Positions 17,792 through 25,571 of a stretch of DNA of 46,798 nt are shown one piece after another. The stretch is from Gemmatimonadota bacterium. Lineage in GTDB: Bacteria; Latescibacterota; UBA2968; UBA8231. Position numbers and translations under genes: made by a program. The DNA is taken from NCBI GenBank assembly GCA_018672475.1, contig JABHFS010000131.1:1-46798 (forward strand). Reading direction: 5' to 3'. Numbering within the stretch: position 1 is the stretch's first letter; every line of letters begins with the position of its first letter. The notes under the pieces were generated by a model, which searched no databases, had not been told where the DNA came from, and saw only the letters and a list, made by a program, of their open reading frames with translations.

Positions 17792-18787
17792 CTATAACTC
17801 TATCCGCCTGCCAGAGCGCGAAGATTCCAACGTCGCCGCGATGATATCCATCGTGCCCGCCGCACTACCGGCCTGCACCATTAGTTCCTTGCCATCGAGA
17901 ATACAGTCATTAAAATGTTCGATGGCCGGCGCAAAGGGCATCGTGCCCGTTGCAAAGGAGAAGGTCTCCACATCATCACCATTGTGTACTGTAAACGCGC
18001 TCTGCTCGCCCGGGTGATAGGGCCCCGGCACGGAGATATACCCATCTTCGCCGAATATCATCGCGCCCGACCCCGCCGGCGCGTCAAAACCCAGCACTAA
18101 CGACGCCTGCGCGTCCGCACCAAAATCCAACACGATACTGGCACGCGTATCGACACCATAGTCCGGATCGATACGGCACTGGGCCATCAAGGAAACGGGC
18201 TCACGGCCATAGACATAACGCGCGAAAGTAATCGGATAACAGCCCGCGTCCATCAACGAGCCACCGGCCAGCTCTTTGTTCATGCGAATATTGTCGGTCG
18301 GTCTTTCGAGAAAAAAACTGAAATGCGCCTGCATCTGCACCAACTTGCCGATCGCTCCTCCGGCAATTAACTCGCGTAGCTTGAGCGACTGCGGATGGCA
18401 CTTAAAAACAAAGGCTTCAAAAAGCAGCACCCCCGCGTCCTTGCACGCAGCCGCCATCTGCGCCACTTCGGCGCTAGTGGCCGCTAATGGTTTTTCGCAA
18501 AAGACATGTTTTCCGTATTTGGCCGCCTCTGCCGTCCATTCCGCATGCATCGAATTGGGCAACGGGTTGTAGACCGCGTCGATCTCATCGCTTTCCAGCA
18601 TCGCCGAATAGCTGTCGAAGACTTTAGGAATCTCGTGCCGCCCGGCAAATTCTTCGCCAGTGCTCTGGTCTCTACTCGCGACCGCCACCAACTCCCCGCG
18701 CAGCGTCTGTTTGAACGCCGGAATAAATCCCCAATTAGAAATATGCGCCGTGCTGATAATTCCCCAACGGACTTTTTTCTCGCTCAT
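17792..18787 (-). CDS. Gfo/Idh/MocA dehydrogenase (xylose/dihydrodiol dehydrogenase-like)
   Basis: A 331-residue NAD(P)-dependent oxidoreductase of the branch that includes D-xylose dehydrogenase and trans-1,2-dihydrodiol dehydrogenase. VRWGIISTAHIS carries the dinucleotide motif, HVFCEKPLA has the E98-K99-P100 motif with the catalytic lysine, and GGSLMDAGCYPI (D180, Y184) is the substrate-site signature. Length is normal. Its start lies one base away from the stop of the SMP-30 gene at 18789, so the two are co-transcribed from the cytochrome c side. An aldose dehydrogenase next to a lactonase fits conversion of an aldose to an aldonate (inference). Confidence 0.92.
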   Translation of the reverse strand: MSEKKVRWGIISTAHISNWGFIPAFKQTLRGELVAVASRDQSTGEEFAGRHEIPKVFDSYSAMLESDEIDAVYNPLPNSMHAEWTAEAAKYGKHVFCEKPLAATSAEVAQMAAACKDAGVLLFEAFVFKCHPQSLKLRELIAGGAIGKLVQMQAHFSFFLERPTDNIRMNKELAGGSLMDAGCYPITFARYVYGREPVSLMAQCRIDPDYGVDTRASIVLDFGADAQASLVLGFDAPAGSGAMIFGEDGYISVPGPYHPGEQSAFTVHNGDDVETFSFATGTMPFAPAIEHFNDCILDGKELMVQAGSAAGTMDIIAATLESSRSGRRIEL

Positions 18788-18788
18788 T

Positions 18789-19679
18789 TCAGGAAATCTT
18801 CCGCCCGGGAATATTGACCCGCATGCGATAAAGTGAGGTAGACGCCGTGATATACACCGTCTGCAAATCGTCGTCTCCCCAGGTGAAATTCGCGGCGACT
18901 TCCGGCACTTGGATCACCCCGAGACACGTCGCGTCGGAGGCATATACGTGCAACCCGCCCGGACCGGTGCAATAAAGATTGCCCTCACTGTCTACTTTCA
19001 TGCCGTCACAGCCGCCATCGCCGGCCGCCTTGGGTACCGCCCAGACATCGCCGCCTGATATGCTGCCGTCTTCCGCAACCTCAAACACGCGGATATGGCC
19101 GGCGTCCGTATCGTTGACGAATAGCTGCTGCTCGTCGAGCGAAAAGGTCAGGCCATTGGGCTGCTGGAAATCGTTGGCCAACAGGGAGAGATCACCCGAG
19201 TTGGGATCGATCCGATACACTCCCTGAAAATCCAGATCCTGCTCGCGCAGCAAACCGAAAACATCCATACGGCCATAGGTCGGGTCGGTGAAATAGATCG
19301 CCCCATCCGATTTTACGACCACGTCATTGGGGCTGTTTAATTCTTTACCCTCGTAGTGAGTCGCCAAAACGCTGAATGTGCCATCGGCCTCCTCGCGCAC
19401 CACTCTACTCGTCGCGTGTTCGCACGAGATCAAACGGCCTTCAAGATCGTAATAATTGCCATTGGTTTTCGAACTGGGTTGCCGCAATACGCTAATGCCG
19501 CCCTCAGCGGACCACTTGCGGATTACGTCGCCCGGTATATCACTAAAAACCAACTCCCGCGTCGAACCATTCCACATCGCCCCTTCGGTGAAGATAAAAT
19601 CCGTCGCCACTTGCTCCAGCTCACGGCCCTCACCGACAACCTGCTTAAACCGTTCATCTCTGATTTCCACGCTCATCAT
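18789..19679 (-). CDS. SMP-30/gluconolactonase family protein
   Basis: A 296-residue six-bladed propeller lactonase, expected to open aldono- or aldarolactones using one divalent metal. Metal residues by family position are E32 (FTEGAMW), N175 (QPNGLTFS) and D225 (GCDGMKVD), with N118 in NSPNDVVV near the site. EGAMWNG and DPTYGRMDV are family blocks. AGAAAGGAT precedes tandem ATG codons at 19679 and 19676, so either may be used. No signal peptide, hence cytoplasmic. It is followed by the Gfo/Idh gene with a one-base gap and preceded by cytochrome c with a 15-base gap. The operon suggests sugar oxidation coupled to lactone hydrolysis. Confidence 0.9.
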   Translation of the reverse strand: MMSVEIRDERFKQVVGEGRELEQVATDFIFTEGAMWNGSTRELVFSDIPGDVIRKWSAEGGISVLRQPSSKTNGNYYDLEGRLISCEHATSRVVREEADGTFSVLATHYEGKELNSPNDVVVKSDGAIYFTDPTYGRMDVFGLLREQDLDFQGVYRIDPNSGDLSLLANDFQQPNGLTFSLDEQQLFVNDTDAGHIRVFEVAEDGSISGGDVWAVPKAAGDGGCDGMKVDSEGNLYCTGPGGLHVYASDATCLGVIQVPEVAANFTWGDDDLQTVYITASTSLYRMRVNIPGRKIS

Positions 19680-19694
19680 TCGATCCTTTCTAAT

Positions 19695-20534
19695 CTATAA
19701 ATCGTTAAGCGATTGAATATAGGCGACCAGATCGGCGAAGACCTCATCCTGTAGCGCCTGCATCACTGGGACCATCTGCCGACCTTCAAGATCGCTTTTG
19801 TGGGTACCACGTAGACCATATTTGAAATGCCTGAGCTGTGTCTCTAAATACCAAGCGTGTTGCTTGCTAAGCGCTGGGGCTTGCTGTGTTTCGATGCCCT
19901 GGGCATTGACGCCATGGCAGGTGGCACAGACGGCGTAGTGTTGCTTGCCCGCCGTCGCATCCCCCTTGCCCCGTTCGACGGTTTTCCCAGTACCCAGCGA
20001 GGCGATATAGGCGACGACATTATCGAGAACCTCTTCATTATATATCAATGAAGTCGCCATTGCCATCTGCATGCCGTAAATGTCGTGCGGATGCTTACCG
20101 CGCACACCTTCTTTGAACTTTAATAGCTGACTTCGCACATACCACGGCTCCTGGCCCGCTAAACGCGGCGCATTGAAAACGCGCTTGCCCTCCGCCTGCA
20201 TGCCGTGGCAAGTCGCACAAGGCATATAGGTCATCTTGCCCTTGGCCGGGTCACCAGGCAGCGCGGCAATGGCAGCAGCCCGGGCAGTTTCTTCCATTTT
20301 AGCGGCGAATTCGGCCTGTTGTGCCCTCGCCGCCGCCACTCGGGTGTTTAACGCCTGTACACGAGCGGCCTGTTCACTGTGTCGAATCGCCTCCGCCTCC
20401 GCGCGGAGTTGTTCGATCTGCCGCATATGAATCGCCGTCTGTTCCTGCGAGTAATGGCCAATGCCCAAAACAAAGGCCAAGCCACATAAACCAACAAGCG
20501 CAATCGGCGCCACCGCATTATTTAATAACGACAT
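19695..20534 (-). CDS. Di-heme c-type cytochrome (c4-like), membrane anchored
   Basis: A 279-residue protein with two haem sites, C106-A-T-C-H110 and C203-A-T-C-H207, in tandem class I cytochrome domains. Residues 8-27 (APIALVGLCGLAFVLGIGHY) form a single membrane anchor, and residues 33-95 are a charged Ala/Glu/Gln-rich helix likely to be a coiled-coil stalk holding the haem domains in the periplasm. Downstream MQM (155-157) and RQMV near the C-terminus supply probable axial Met ligands. The double domain with LxFKxGxRG repeats is typical of cytochrome c4-like or quinoprotein partners. The gene upstream of it on the same strand is a wrecked PQQ dehydrogenase (20746-21391), which may have been its electron donor. 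Confidence 0.88.
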   Translation of the reverse strand: MSLLNNAVAPIALVGLCGLAFVLGIGHYSQEQTAIHMRQIEQLRAEAEAIRHSEQAARVQALNTRVAAARAQQAEFAAKMEETARAAAIAALPGDPAKGKMTYMPCATCHGMQAEGKRVFNAPRLAGQEPWYVRSQLLKFKEGVRGKHPHDIYGMQMAMATSLIYNEEVLDNVVAYIASLGTGKTVERGKGDATAGKQHYAVCATCHGVNAQGIETQQAPALSKQHAWYLETQLRHFKYGLRGTHKSDLEGRQMVPVMQALQDEVFADLVAYIQSLNDL

Positions 20535-20565
20535 CGCATAACCCTAGCCAACACTAGTGCTCCTC

Positions 20566-20745
20566 TTACCGAGCGTAGACCAGCAGCATGCCGATAATCA
20601 CCGCGCCACAAATGATCTGCCGGCCGGCTTCGGGCATCTACGTCAACGAAGAGCATACTCGACAGCAGCACAATCGAGCTGGTGCTGTGCCCATATACCT
20701 GCCGCGGCCCCCCAGAATATTGGTCGCCGCCAATACCGACGGCAT
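20566..20745 (-). pseudogene. C-terminal relic of a sugar ABC permease (RbsC type)
   Basis: Read in three frames on minus: LAATNILGGRGRYMGT, then IVLLSSMLFV, then MPEAGRQIICGAVIIGMLLV followed by YAR and TAA at 20566-20568. This is the 'VLGGTxxxGGRGxxxGTxxGxxxLxxLxNxLxLxxxxxxxQxxxxGxxIxxxV' end of ribose/xylose-type permeases (BPD_transp_2). Two one-base shifts break it. It is fused directly to the end of the PQQ dehydrogenase relic, showing that at least one large deletion joined two unrelated genes. Confidence 0.72.
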
Positions 20746-21391
20746 ATATGCGCGAATCCCTGGCAAAATATCGCTCAAGCCAGCCTCGCTCAATTCGGTG
20801 CGCGTGAAGGGGGATGGCTTCAACGGGATGGGCTGGGTCGGCCAGGCCTTGTCCTCCCCGACCACGCTCTGCGGGACCGGCCTTTCCTCGACTGGAAACA
20901 ACGGCTCGCCCGTCTCCCGGTCGAGCACGAAAACATAGCCGTGTTTGGTGATCTGCGCGACCGCATCGATGCGCTTGCCACCGTGCATTACAGTAATCAG
21001 ATTGGGCTGGGCCGGCACGTCTCGGTCCCACAGGTCGTGGTGCACAATCTGGTAGTGCCAGATGTGCTTACCGGTGCGGATATCGAGGGCGATGACGCAG
21101 TTGGCAAAGAGATGCTGTCCTAGACGCTCAGCGCCATAGAAATCGAACGCCGCCGAGCCCACCAGTTCGCGTGCGGCCTTCGGGCAGACTCTCACTCGAA
21201 TGATAGGTCCAAGCTACTTCCAACTGCCCTACGTTTTCCTTAGTAATCTGACCGAGCTCTGAATAATGGGATGCCGTGGGATCACCGTGATAGAAGGGCC
21301 AATCGGCGTCGGAAAACTGTGCATCCACTTGCAGCGGACAGGCCATGGCGAAACATAAGACCAGTAAAATTGAAGAAGTTTTAGGATGCAA
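20746..21391 (-). pseudogene. PQQ-dependent dehydrogenase pseudogene
   Basis: Starts at ATG 21391 with signal peptide MHPKTSSILLVLCFAMACPL and WPFYHGDPTASHYSEL, close to the intact paralogue at 33224-35356. After HSSES the frame and about 180 residues are lost. It resumes as PKAARELVGSAAFDFYGAE, FANCVIALDIRTGKHIWHYQ and DLWDRDVPAQPNLI up to SDILPGIRAY, where ABC permease sequence takes over. Relative to the paralogue, the block between 'ARELVG' and 'SAAFDFYG' (about 20 residues) and everything after 'DI.P' are also missing. It cannot encode a working quinoprotein. The intact di-heme cytochrome follows on the same strand. Confidence 0.88.
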
Positions 21392-21858
21392 AAGTGTCGG
21401 ATCCTTTACAGCGGGTGTTGCGCATCGCCCGAATTAGGCAACTATGAATAGACACTATAAAGCAATAGCACTGCCAGCGATAGGCCGATAGCGCCTTCTT
21501 GTTTTTAATTTATTTATAAATACTTAGGGACAAAAAAGCCATGAAAAATACGTGCGGATGATTAGGTCTATTATTCTTGGATGAAATCGTCCAATATGAC
21601 CTATCGATCTCAATCGGGAAATCTGCCGCCTTGTTGCGTTACCCGCATGCGGTAGAGCAATGTAGATAATTGGCCGAGTATCACCTTGTACTTTTTGATT
21701 TAAAGACAGCGAATCGCACCACACAACAAGTAGATCAATCCAATAGGCGTACGACTTTTGACCAACCGCAACAAGTCAGCATTGCAAAGTTATCATAGCA
21801 CAAACCTAAATCTCTTTCAGTTTTTCTTAAAATCCAATACATACCACCAGCCAAAATC
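21392..21858. other. Intergenic, AT-rich, nothing firm
   Basis: About 470 bases between divergent units, clearly more AT-rich than the neighbours. On minus, near 21610-21690, a frame reads LSTLLYRMRVTQQGGRFPD, which recalls the last residues of the SMP-30 protein at 18789 (SLYRMRVNIPGRK). It is too short to call. Promoters for the genes on either side probably lie here, but no convincing -35/-10 pair was found. Confidence 0.4.
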
Positions 21859-22623
21859 ATGAATGCTAAAACCCCTACCCCGCACCGCGTCCTCGTCACC
21901 GGCGCCAGCGGCGCCATCGGCACCCCCGTCTGCCGCCATCTTTTAGGGCGCGGACACCAGGTGCGCGGCTTGGCGCTTGAAGCCAATACAGACCTTGCAG
22001 ATTCCGTCATTGGCGACCTTAGCGATCTCGACAAAGTACACGAAGCCGTTGCAGACATGCATACCGTCATCCATCTGGGCGCTTATCCCAACAACGCCGA
22101 TTTCCTCAACGTGCTCTTGGAACCCAATGTGCGCGGGCTCTACCACGTCTGCGCCGCCGCCGTTGCAGCCGGGGTCCAACGCCTGGTCATCGCCAGTAGC
22201 CTGCAGGTGATTAGCGGTCTCGGCAAAGAAGGGCTGATTCGCGTCGAAGACGGCGTCGCACCCACCAACCACTATGCGCTGACTAAAGTATGGGCCGAAG
22301 ATTTGGGCGAAATGTACGCCCGCGTGCACGAGCTTTCGGTGGTCCTAGTGCGCATCGGCTGGTTTCCGCGCAACACCGACGAAGCCCGGCACTTGGCCCA
22401 ATACGAGCACGGCCCCAGCGTCTACTTTAGTCACGGCGACGCGGCGCATTTTTTTGCGTGCTGCGTCGAATCGCCGTCACCCGGCCCCGGCGAATCGTTG
22501 ACCGTTTTCGCTACCAGCCAGCCCACAGGCACACCGCGCCTAGATCTCAGCCCGGCCCGCGCGACTCTCGGTTACGAACCACGGGATACCTGGCCCGAGG
22601 GCATGCCCTTTCCACACAAATAA
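21859..22623 (+). CDS. NAD-dependent epimerase/dehydratase family protein, uronate-dehydrogenase-like
   Basis: A 254-residue extended SDR. VLVTGASGAIGTP carries the glycine motif (G15, G18, G21), IASSL (S113, S114) and NHYALTKVWAEDLG (Y139, K143) form the catalytic triad, and the C-terminal LGYEPRDTWPEGMPF is the ending seen in bacterial uronate dehydrogenases and close relatives. Those enzymes oxidise galacturonate or glucuronate to aldarolactones with NAD. The short length (about 255-270) fits. No strong Shine-Dalgarno precedes ATG at 21859. It lies 27 bases upstream of an aldo/keto reductase on the same strand. The substrate assignment is inference. Other small epimerase-like oxidoreductases are possible. 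Confidence 0.82.
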   Translation: MNAKTPTPHRVLVTGASGAIGTPVCRHLLGRGHQVRGLALEANTDLADSVIGDLSDLDKVHEAVADMHTVIHLGAYPNNADFLNVLLEPNVRGLYHVCAAAVAAGVQRLVIASSLQVISGLGKEGLIRVEDGVAPTNHYALTKVWAEDLGEMYARVHELSVVLVRIGWFPRNTDEARHLAQYEHGPSVYFSHGDAAHFFACCVESPSPGPGESLTVFATSQPTGTPRLDLSPARATLGYEPRDTWPEGMPFPHK

Positions 22624-22650
22624 CCCCCCCCGAACTCGGAGCTCTATATT

Positions 22651-23607
22651 ATGCAATACCGTCAACTCGGCCACTCCGGCCTCGAAGTATCGCTCGTCGG
22701 CCTCGGCACCAACAATTTCGGTCGGCGCTGCGACCAGGCGCAATCGGCCAAAGTCCTCAACCAGGCCATCGAGTCCGGCATTAACTTTATCGATACCGCC
22801 AATATCTACTCGGCCGGCGAATCGGAAAGCCATATCGGCCACTGGCTCAAAGGCAAGCGCGACCAGGTGCTTATCGCCACAAAATTCGGCATGGAAATGG
22901 GCGACGGCCCGATGCAAATGGGCGCCTCGCGCAAGCATATCATGGACAGTATCGACGCCAGTCTGGCACGGCTGCAAACCGATTATGTCGATCTCTATCA
23001 ACTACACCGCGTCGACCGCCGCATCCCCATCGAAGAAACTCTGCGTGCGCTCGACGACCTAGTGCAACAAGGCAAAGTTCGCTATATCGGCGCCTCCAAT
23101 TTCGACGCCTGGCACCTGTGCGAAGCCGCATGGACCTCTAGCAACAAAAGCCTCAACCACTTCGTTTCAGTACAGAACTACTACAACCTACTCAAACGCG
23201 ATATCGAATGTGAAGTCATGCCCTTCTGCGAAGCCTACGGGGTCGGCATTATCCCCTTCTTCCCGCTCGAATCAGGTTTTCTGACCGGTAAATACCGCCG
23301 CGGCGAAGCCGCGCCCAACGGTGCAAGACTCACCGGCTCACCGCGCGGCGACAAACTGCTCACCGATGCCAATTTCGACATCTTAGAGCAATTGGATCGC
23401 TTCGCACAAGAACGGGAGCACAGCCTCTTAGATCTAGCGATCGCCGGGCTCGCCGCGCAACCGGCCGTCGCCTCGATCATCACTGGCGCGACTAGTCCCG
23501 AGCAGGTCGTCGCCAATGCCGCCAGCGCCGAGTGGGTACTCAGCGGCGAAGACCGAGATGCGCTCGATGCAATCGTCGCCTCTCCCCATCCCGCCCGCCG
23601 CCGCTAA
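22651..23607 (+). CDS. Aldo/keto reductase
   Basis: A 318-residue NADPH-dependent TIM-barrel oxidoreductase of the large YajO/Tas-like group. The catalytic tetrad is D48 (FIDTANIYS), Y53, K78 (ATKFGMEMG) and H119 (YQLHRVD). KVRYIGASNFDAW, VQNYYNLL and the C-terminal 'PAVASIITGATSPEQV..N' are standard cofactor-binding segments. GGAGCTC about 10 bases before ATG is an acceptable ribosome site. It follows the uronate-dehydrogenase-like gene with a 27-base gap and is probably co-transcribed. The substrate is unknown. Confidence 0.93.
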   Translation: MQYRQLGHSGLEVSLVGLGTNNFGRRCDQAQSAKVLNQAIESGINFIDTANIYSAGESESHIGHWLKGKRDQVLIATKFGMEMGDGPMQMGASRKHIMDSIDASLARLQTDYVDLYQLHRVDRRIPIEETLRALDDLVQQGKVRYIGASNFDAWHLCEAAWTSSNKSLNHFVSVQNYYNLLKRDIECEVMPFCEAYGVGIIPFFPLESGFLTGKYRRGEAAPNGARLTGSPRGDKLLTDANFDILEQLDRFAQEREHSLLDLAIAGLAAQPAVASIITGATSPEQVVANAASAEWVLSGEDRDALDAIVASPHPARRR

Positions 23608-23866
23608 GCATTTTCGCAATACTGAACCGACTTGAGCCCGGCGAGATCGTCGCGCATATCGCCAAGGGCATGGAGCGCAAAAAATCGAGCCTGCTGGTCG
23701 CCACTCGCCCATTTAATGGCAGGGGCGATCGTAGTCACGAACAAGACGGGCGACGAAATCGTCCAAGCTATATGCCAACGAGTACGGCAACGGCGTGGTC
23801 GGCGCTTGGAACCGCAAAGGCATAGGCAGGACGCTCCAGCCTGGGCCATGATAAAGGAGACGACTG
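23608..23866. other. Intergenic with possible GH36-like scrap
   Basis: No intact gene. One plus-strand frame near 23770-23850 reads KLYANEYGNGVVGAWNRKG, which resembles the 'KYGxGVVGAFN..G' segment of raffinose-synthase/Sip1-type alpha-galactosidases. The stretch is too short to be certain. Confidence 0.25.
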
Positions 23867-24091
23867 ATGACTGTTGATGAGAGATTTGAGCAACTTGAAC
23901 GGAAAATTCAGCGTCTTGAACAGCGCGACAAGCGCCTGACGGTGGCGTTGACGGCGACGGGCAAAGACGACCGCATTATCGAGAAGGGCCGATTCAGGAG
24001 CCTGGCCGTCGCTGACAATCTGCATGTATTAGTGTCGAGATTATTTTTTGTATTTAATAAAGTGAATATTACTTATGTGAAAAGTCATTAG
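23867..24091 (+). pseudogene. Short N-terminal coiled-coil protein, probably truncated
   Basis: AAAGGAG lies 9 bases before ATG at 23867. The frame encodes MTVDERFEQLERKIQRLEQR followed by DKRLTVALTATG. The heptad-like start matches a class of small anchored proteins in related genomes that continue with a hydrophobic segment and a beta-rich C-terminal domain (EKGRFRSLAVADN could be part of it). Here the membrane segment is missing and the frame runs into AT-rich unrelated sequence, ending after 74 codons. I treat it as a remnant. Confidence 0.45.
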
Positions 24092-24245
24092 CTTACTGTT
24101 AATATTCCTGACAACTTTTGCAATACAGGCAAACGTTGAAAATTATCATCTACTGTGGTCTCAACACGGTTTGCCTGTGATCAAAACAATGGCAAAGGCA
24201 GAGACATTTGCGAAAAACATTACTCGCTTTCTATCGTGCCTGTAA
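24081..24245 (+). other. Secretory-like frame lacking a start codon
   Basis: Directly after an in-frame TGA (24078-24080) a 54-codon frame reads KVISLLLIFLTTFAIQANVE and continues ENYHLLWSQHGLPVI to TAA. The beginning is a typical signal peptide, but no ATG, GTG or TTG opens it: the bases before are ATGTGA. A one- or two-base change has probably removed the start. Base composition is far more AT-rich than surrounding genes. No family recognised. Confidence 0.4.
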
Positions 24246-24350
24246 TAGAAACAGCGGCTCTTTCACAAGGGCAATTGAATTAAGATCTGGAGGAGATGGA
24301 TCTAGTTAACTTTTCAAAGGAAGTCGTCAAATTAAGTGAAAAAAACATAG

Positions 24351-24569
24351 TACAATTCATACGGCCCCTTTACCTACAGAGGACGCATCATGAACCCGGT
24401 GGTAGGATGGACGACCCACCATTCGATCTGCGCGATAGACGAAAAGTGGTTCTTGTTCTACCACGGCTCGACCTTATCAAAGAGCATTAGCCATCTGCGA
24501 TGTGTCAAAACCACCGAGCTTTTTTATAATAGCGACGGCACTATTCGAATCATAGATCCATACCGATAA
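24351..24569 (+). pseudogene. GH43 glycosidase C-terminal fragment
   Basis: A frame reading GPFTYRGRIMNPVVGWTTHH, then SICAIDEKWFLFYHGSTLS and SHLRCVKTTELFYNSDGTI, ends at TAA 24567-24569. 'GPFxYxGxIxxPVxGWTTHHSIxxxxGKWYLFYHxxxLS....LRSVxxxxLxYxxDGxI' is the last blade of family 43 five-bladed propellers (arabinanases, xylosidases). The catalytic Asp and Glu residues of earlier blades are gone, and a TAG precedes the fragment. About 72 residues of a roughly 320-residue enzyme remain. It sits 39 bases upstream of a secreted CBM9-like gene. Confidence 0.75.
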
Positions 24570-24607
24570 CCATAACTTAACCAGGTGCAAAAAAGGACGG
24601 GTCTACC

Positions 24608-25393
24608 ATGTTGCAAATTGCTCACTTCGTCTACCCCATCGTTCTCATCGCCATCACCGCCCAGGCGCAGGAAGCACCCGACTGGGCGCGTCACTATGAC
24701 AACGCCTTTGTCAGTAGCCCCATCGTCATCGACGGCCTCGCCAACGAACTCGCCTGGCAACTGGCACCAGAGGTCGGCCCCTTCACCCGTTTCCAAAACG
24801 ACAATCTGGTCCCCCAGCACCAGACGATGGCGAAGATGCTGTGGGACCAGCAATATCTCTATTTCCTGATCGCCGTCGAAGACCCTGATATCTGGAGCAC
24901 GATGGTCGAGGGCGACAAGGACTGTCTGTGCAAGGAAGAGACGATCGAATTGTTTATCGACCCGGATGGCGACGGCAAGGACTACGCCGAGATCCATATC
25001 AACAGCCTGGATACGATCAACGATATCTGGATACCAAGTAAACAGTTCAAATATGCCAATGGCGAGCCAGTCGACTGGCCCGATTTATTCTCCTGGACCC
25101 AGCAGGGCATGCGCCACGCGTTGGTGAACCACGGCACAGTGAACAACAGTTCCGACGTCGACCAGGGCACCGTCTTTGAACTGGCCCTACCGTGGACTGG
25201 TTTCGGCAAGATCGCCGGCTCGGCGAATATACCGCCACACCCTGGAGATGTCTGGCGTATAAACGTCAATCGCTACGAACGCCTTCGCACAGCGCAGCCG
25301 AGCGAGGAACTCTCCGGTTGGGCGCCGCTCGACCTGCAGTCCTACCACGTGCCCGAACGCCTTGGCTATGTCCGTTTTGTTAGTCCCGAGTAG
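24608..25393 (+). CDS. Secreted CBM9-like carbohydrate-binding protein
   Basis: A 261-residue exported protein. Residues 1-20 (MLQIAHFVYPIVLIAITAQA) are a signal peptide. The rest is one CBM9-like beta-sandwich: SSPIVIDGLANELAWQLA starts it, MLWDQQYLYFLIAVEDPDIW is the first core strand pair, CKEETIELFIDPDGDGKDYA the calcium-like DPDGDG turn, FELALPWTGFG and WRINVNRYERL the later strands, and SYHVPERLGYVRF the end. The family binds sugars and often occurs alone in polysaccharide-degrading genomes. It is directly downstream of a GH43 scrap, which may once have been its partner. Confidence 0.88.
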   Translation: MLQIAHFVYPIVLIAITAQAQEAPDWARHYDNAFVSSPIVIDGLANELAWQLAPEVGPFTRFQNDNLVPQHQTMAKMLWDQQYLYFLIAVEDPDIWSTMVEGDKDCLCKEETIELFIDPDGDGKDYAEIHINSLDTINDIWIPSKQFKYANGEPVDWPDLFSWTQQGMRHALVNHGTVNNSSDVDQGTVFELALPWTGFGKIAGSANIPPHPGDVWRINVNRYERLRTAQPSEELSGWAPLDLQSYHVPERLGYVRFVSPE

Positions 25394-25571
25394 CTGCGCG
25401 GCCACCCCCTCCACTATGTCAATATCTGGGGTGGGTCAGACAACGCTTTCTCGACAGCATGCGCTAAGGCGATACATATGCCCTCCTCGCAGTTCAACTC
25501 GCCTCCACAGTGGTCGCGAGCAATGATATATAGGCTAAAAATCAGCTCGTGCCGTCTATAACTGCGTCCGA

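Noticed and set aside
21610..21690. Possible tail of a second SMP-30 gene
   Set aside because: Only about 18 residues resemble the end of the protein at 18789; too short to separate from chance.
23770..23850. Possible alpha-galactosidase (GH36/Sip1) scrap
   Set aside because: One 20-residue similarity with no second block; kept only as a note in the intergenic entry.
25403..25435. Possible terminator CCACCCC...GGGGTGG after the CBM9-like gene
   Set aside because: Only a 7-base stem with an 18-base loop and no T-run.
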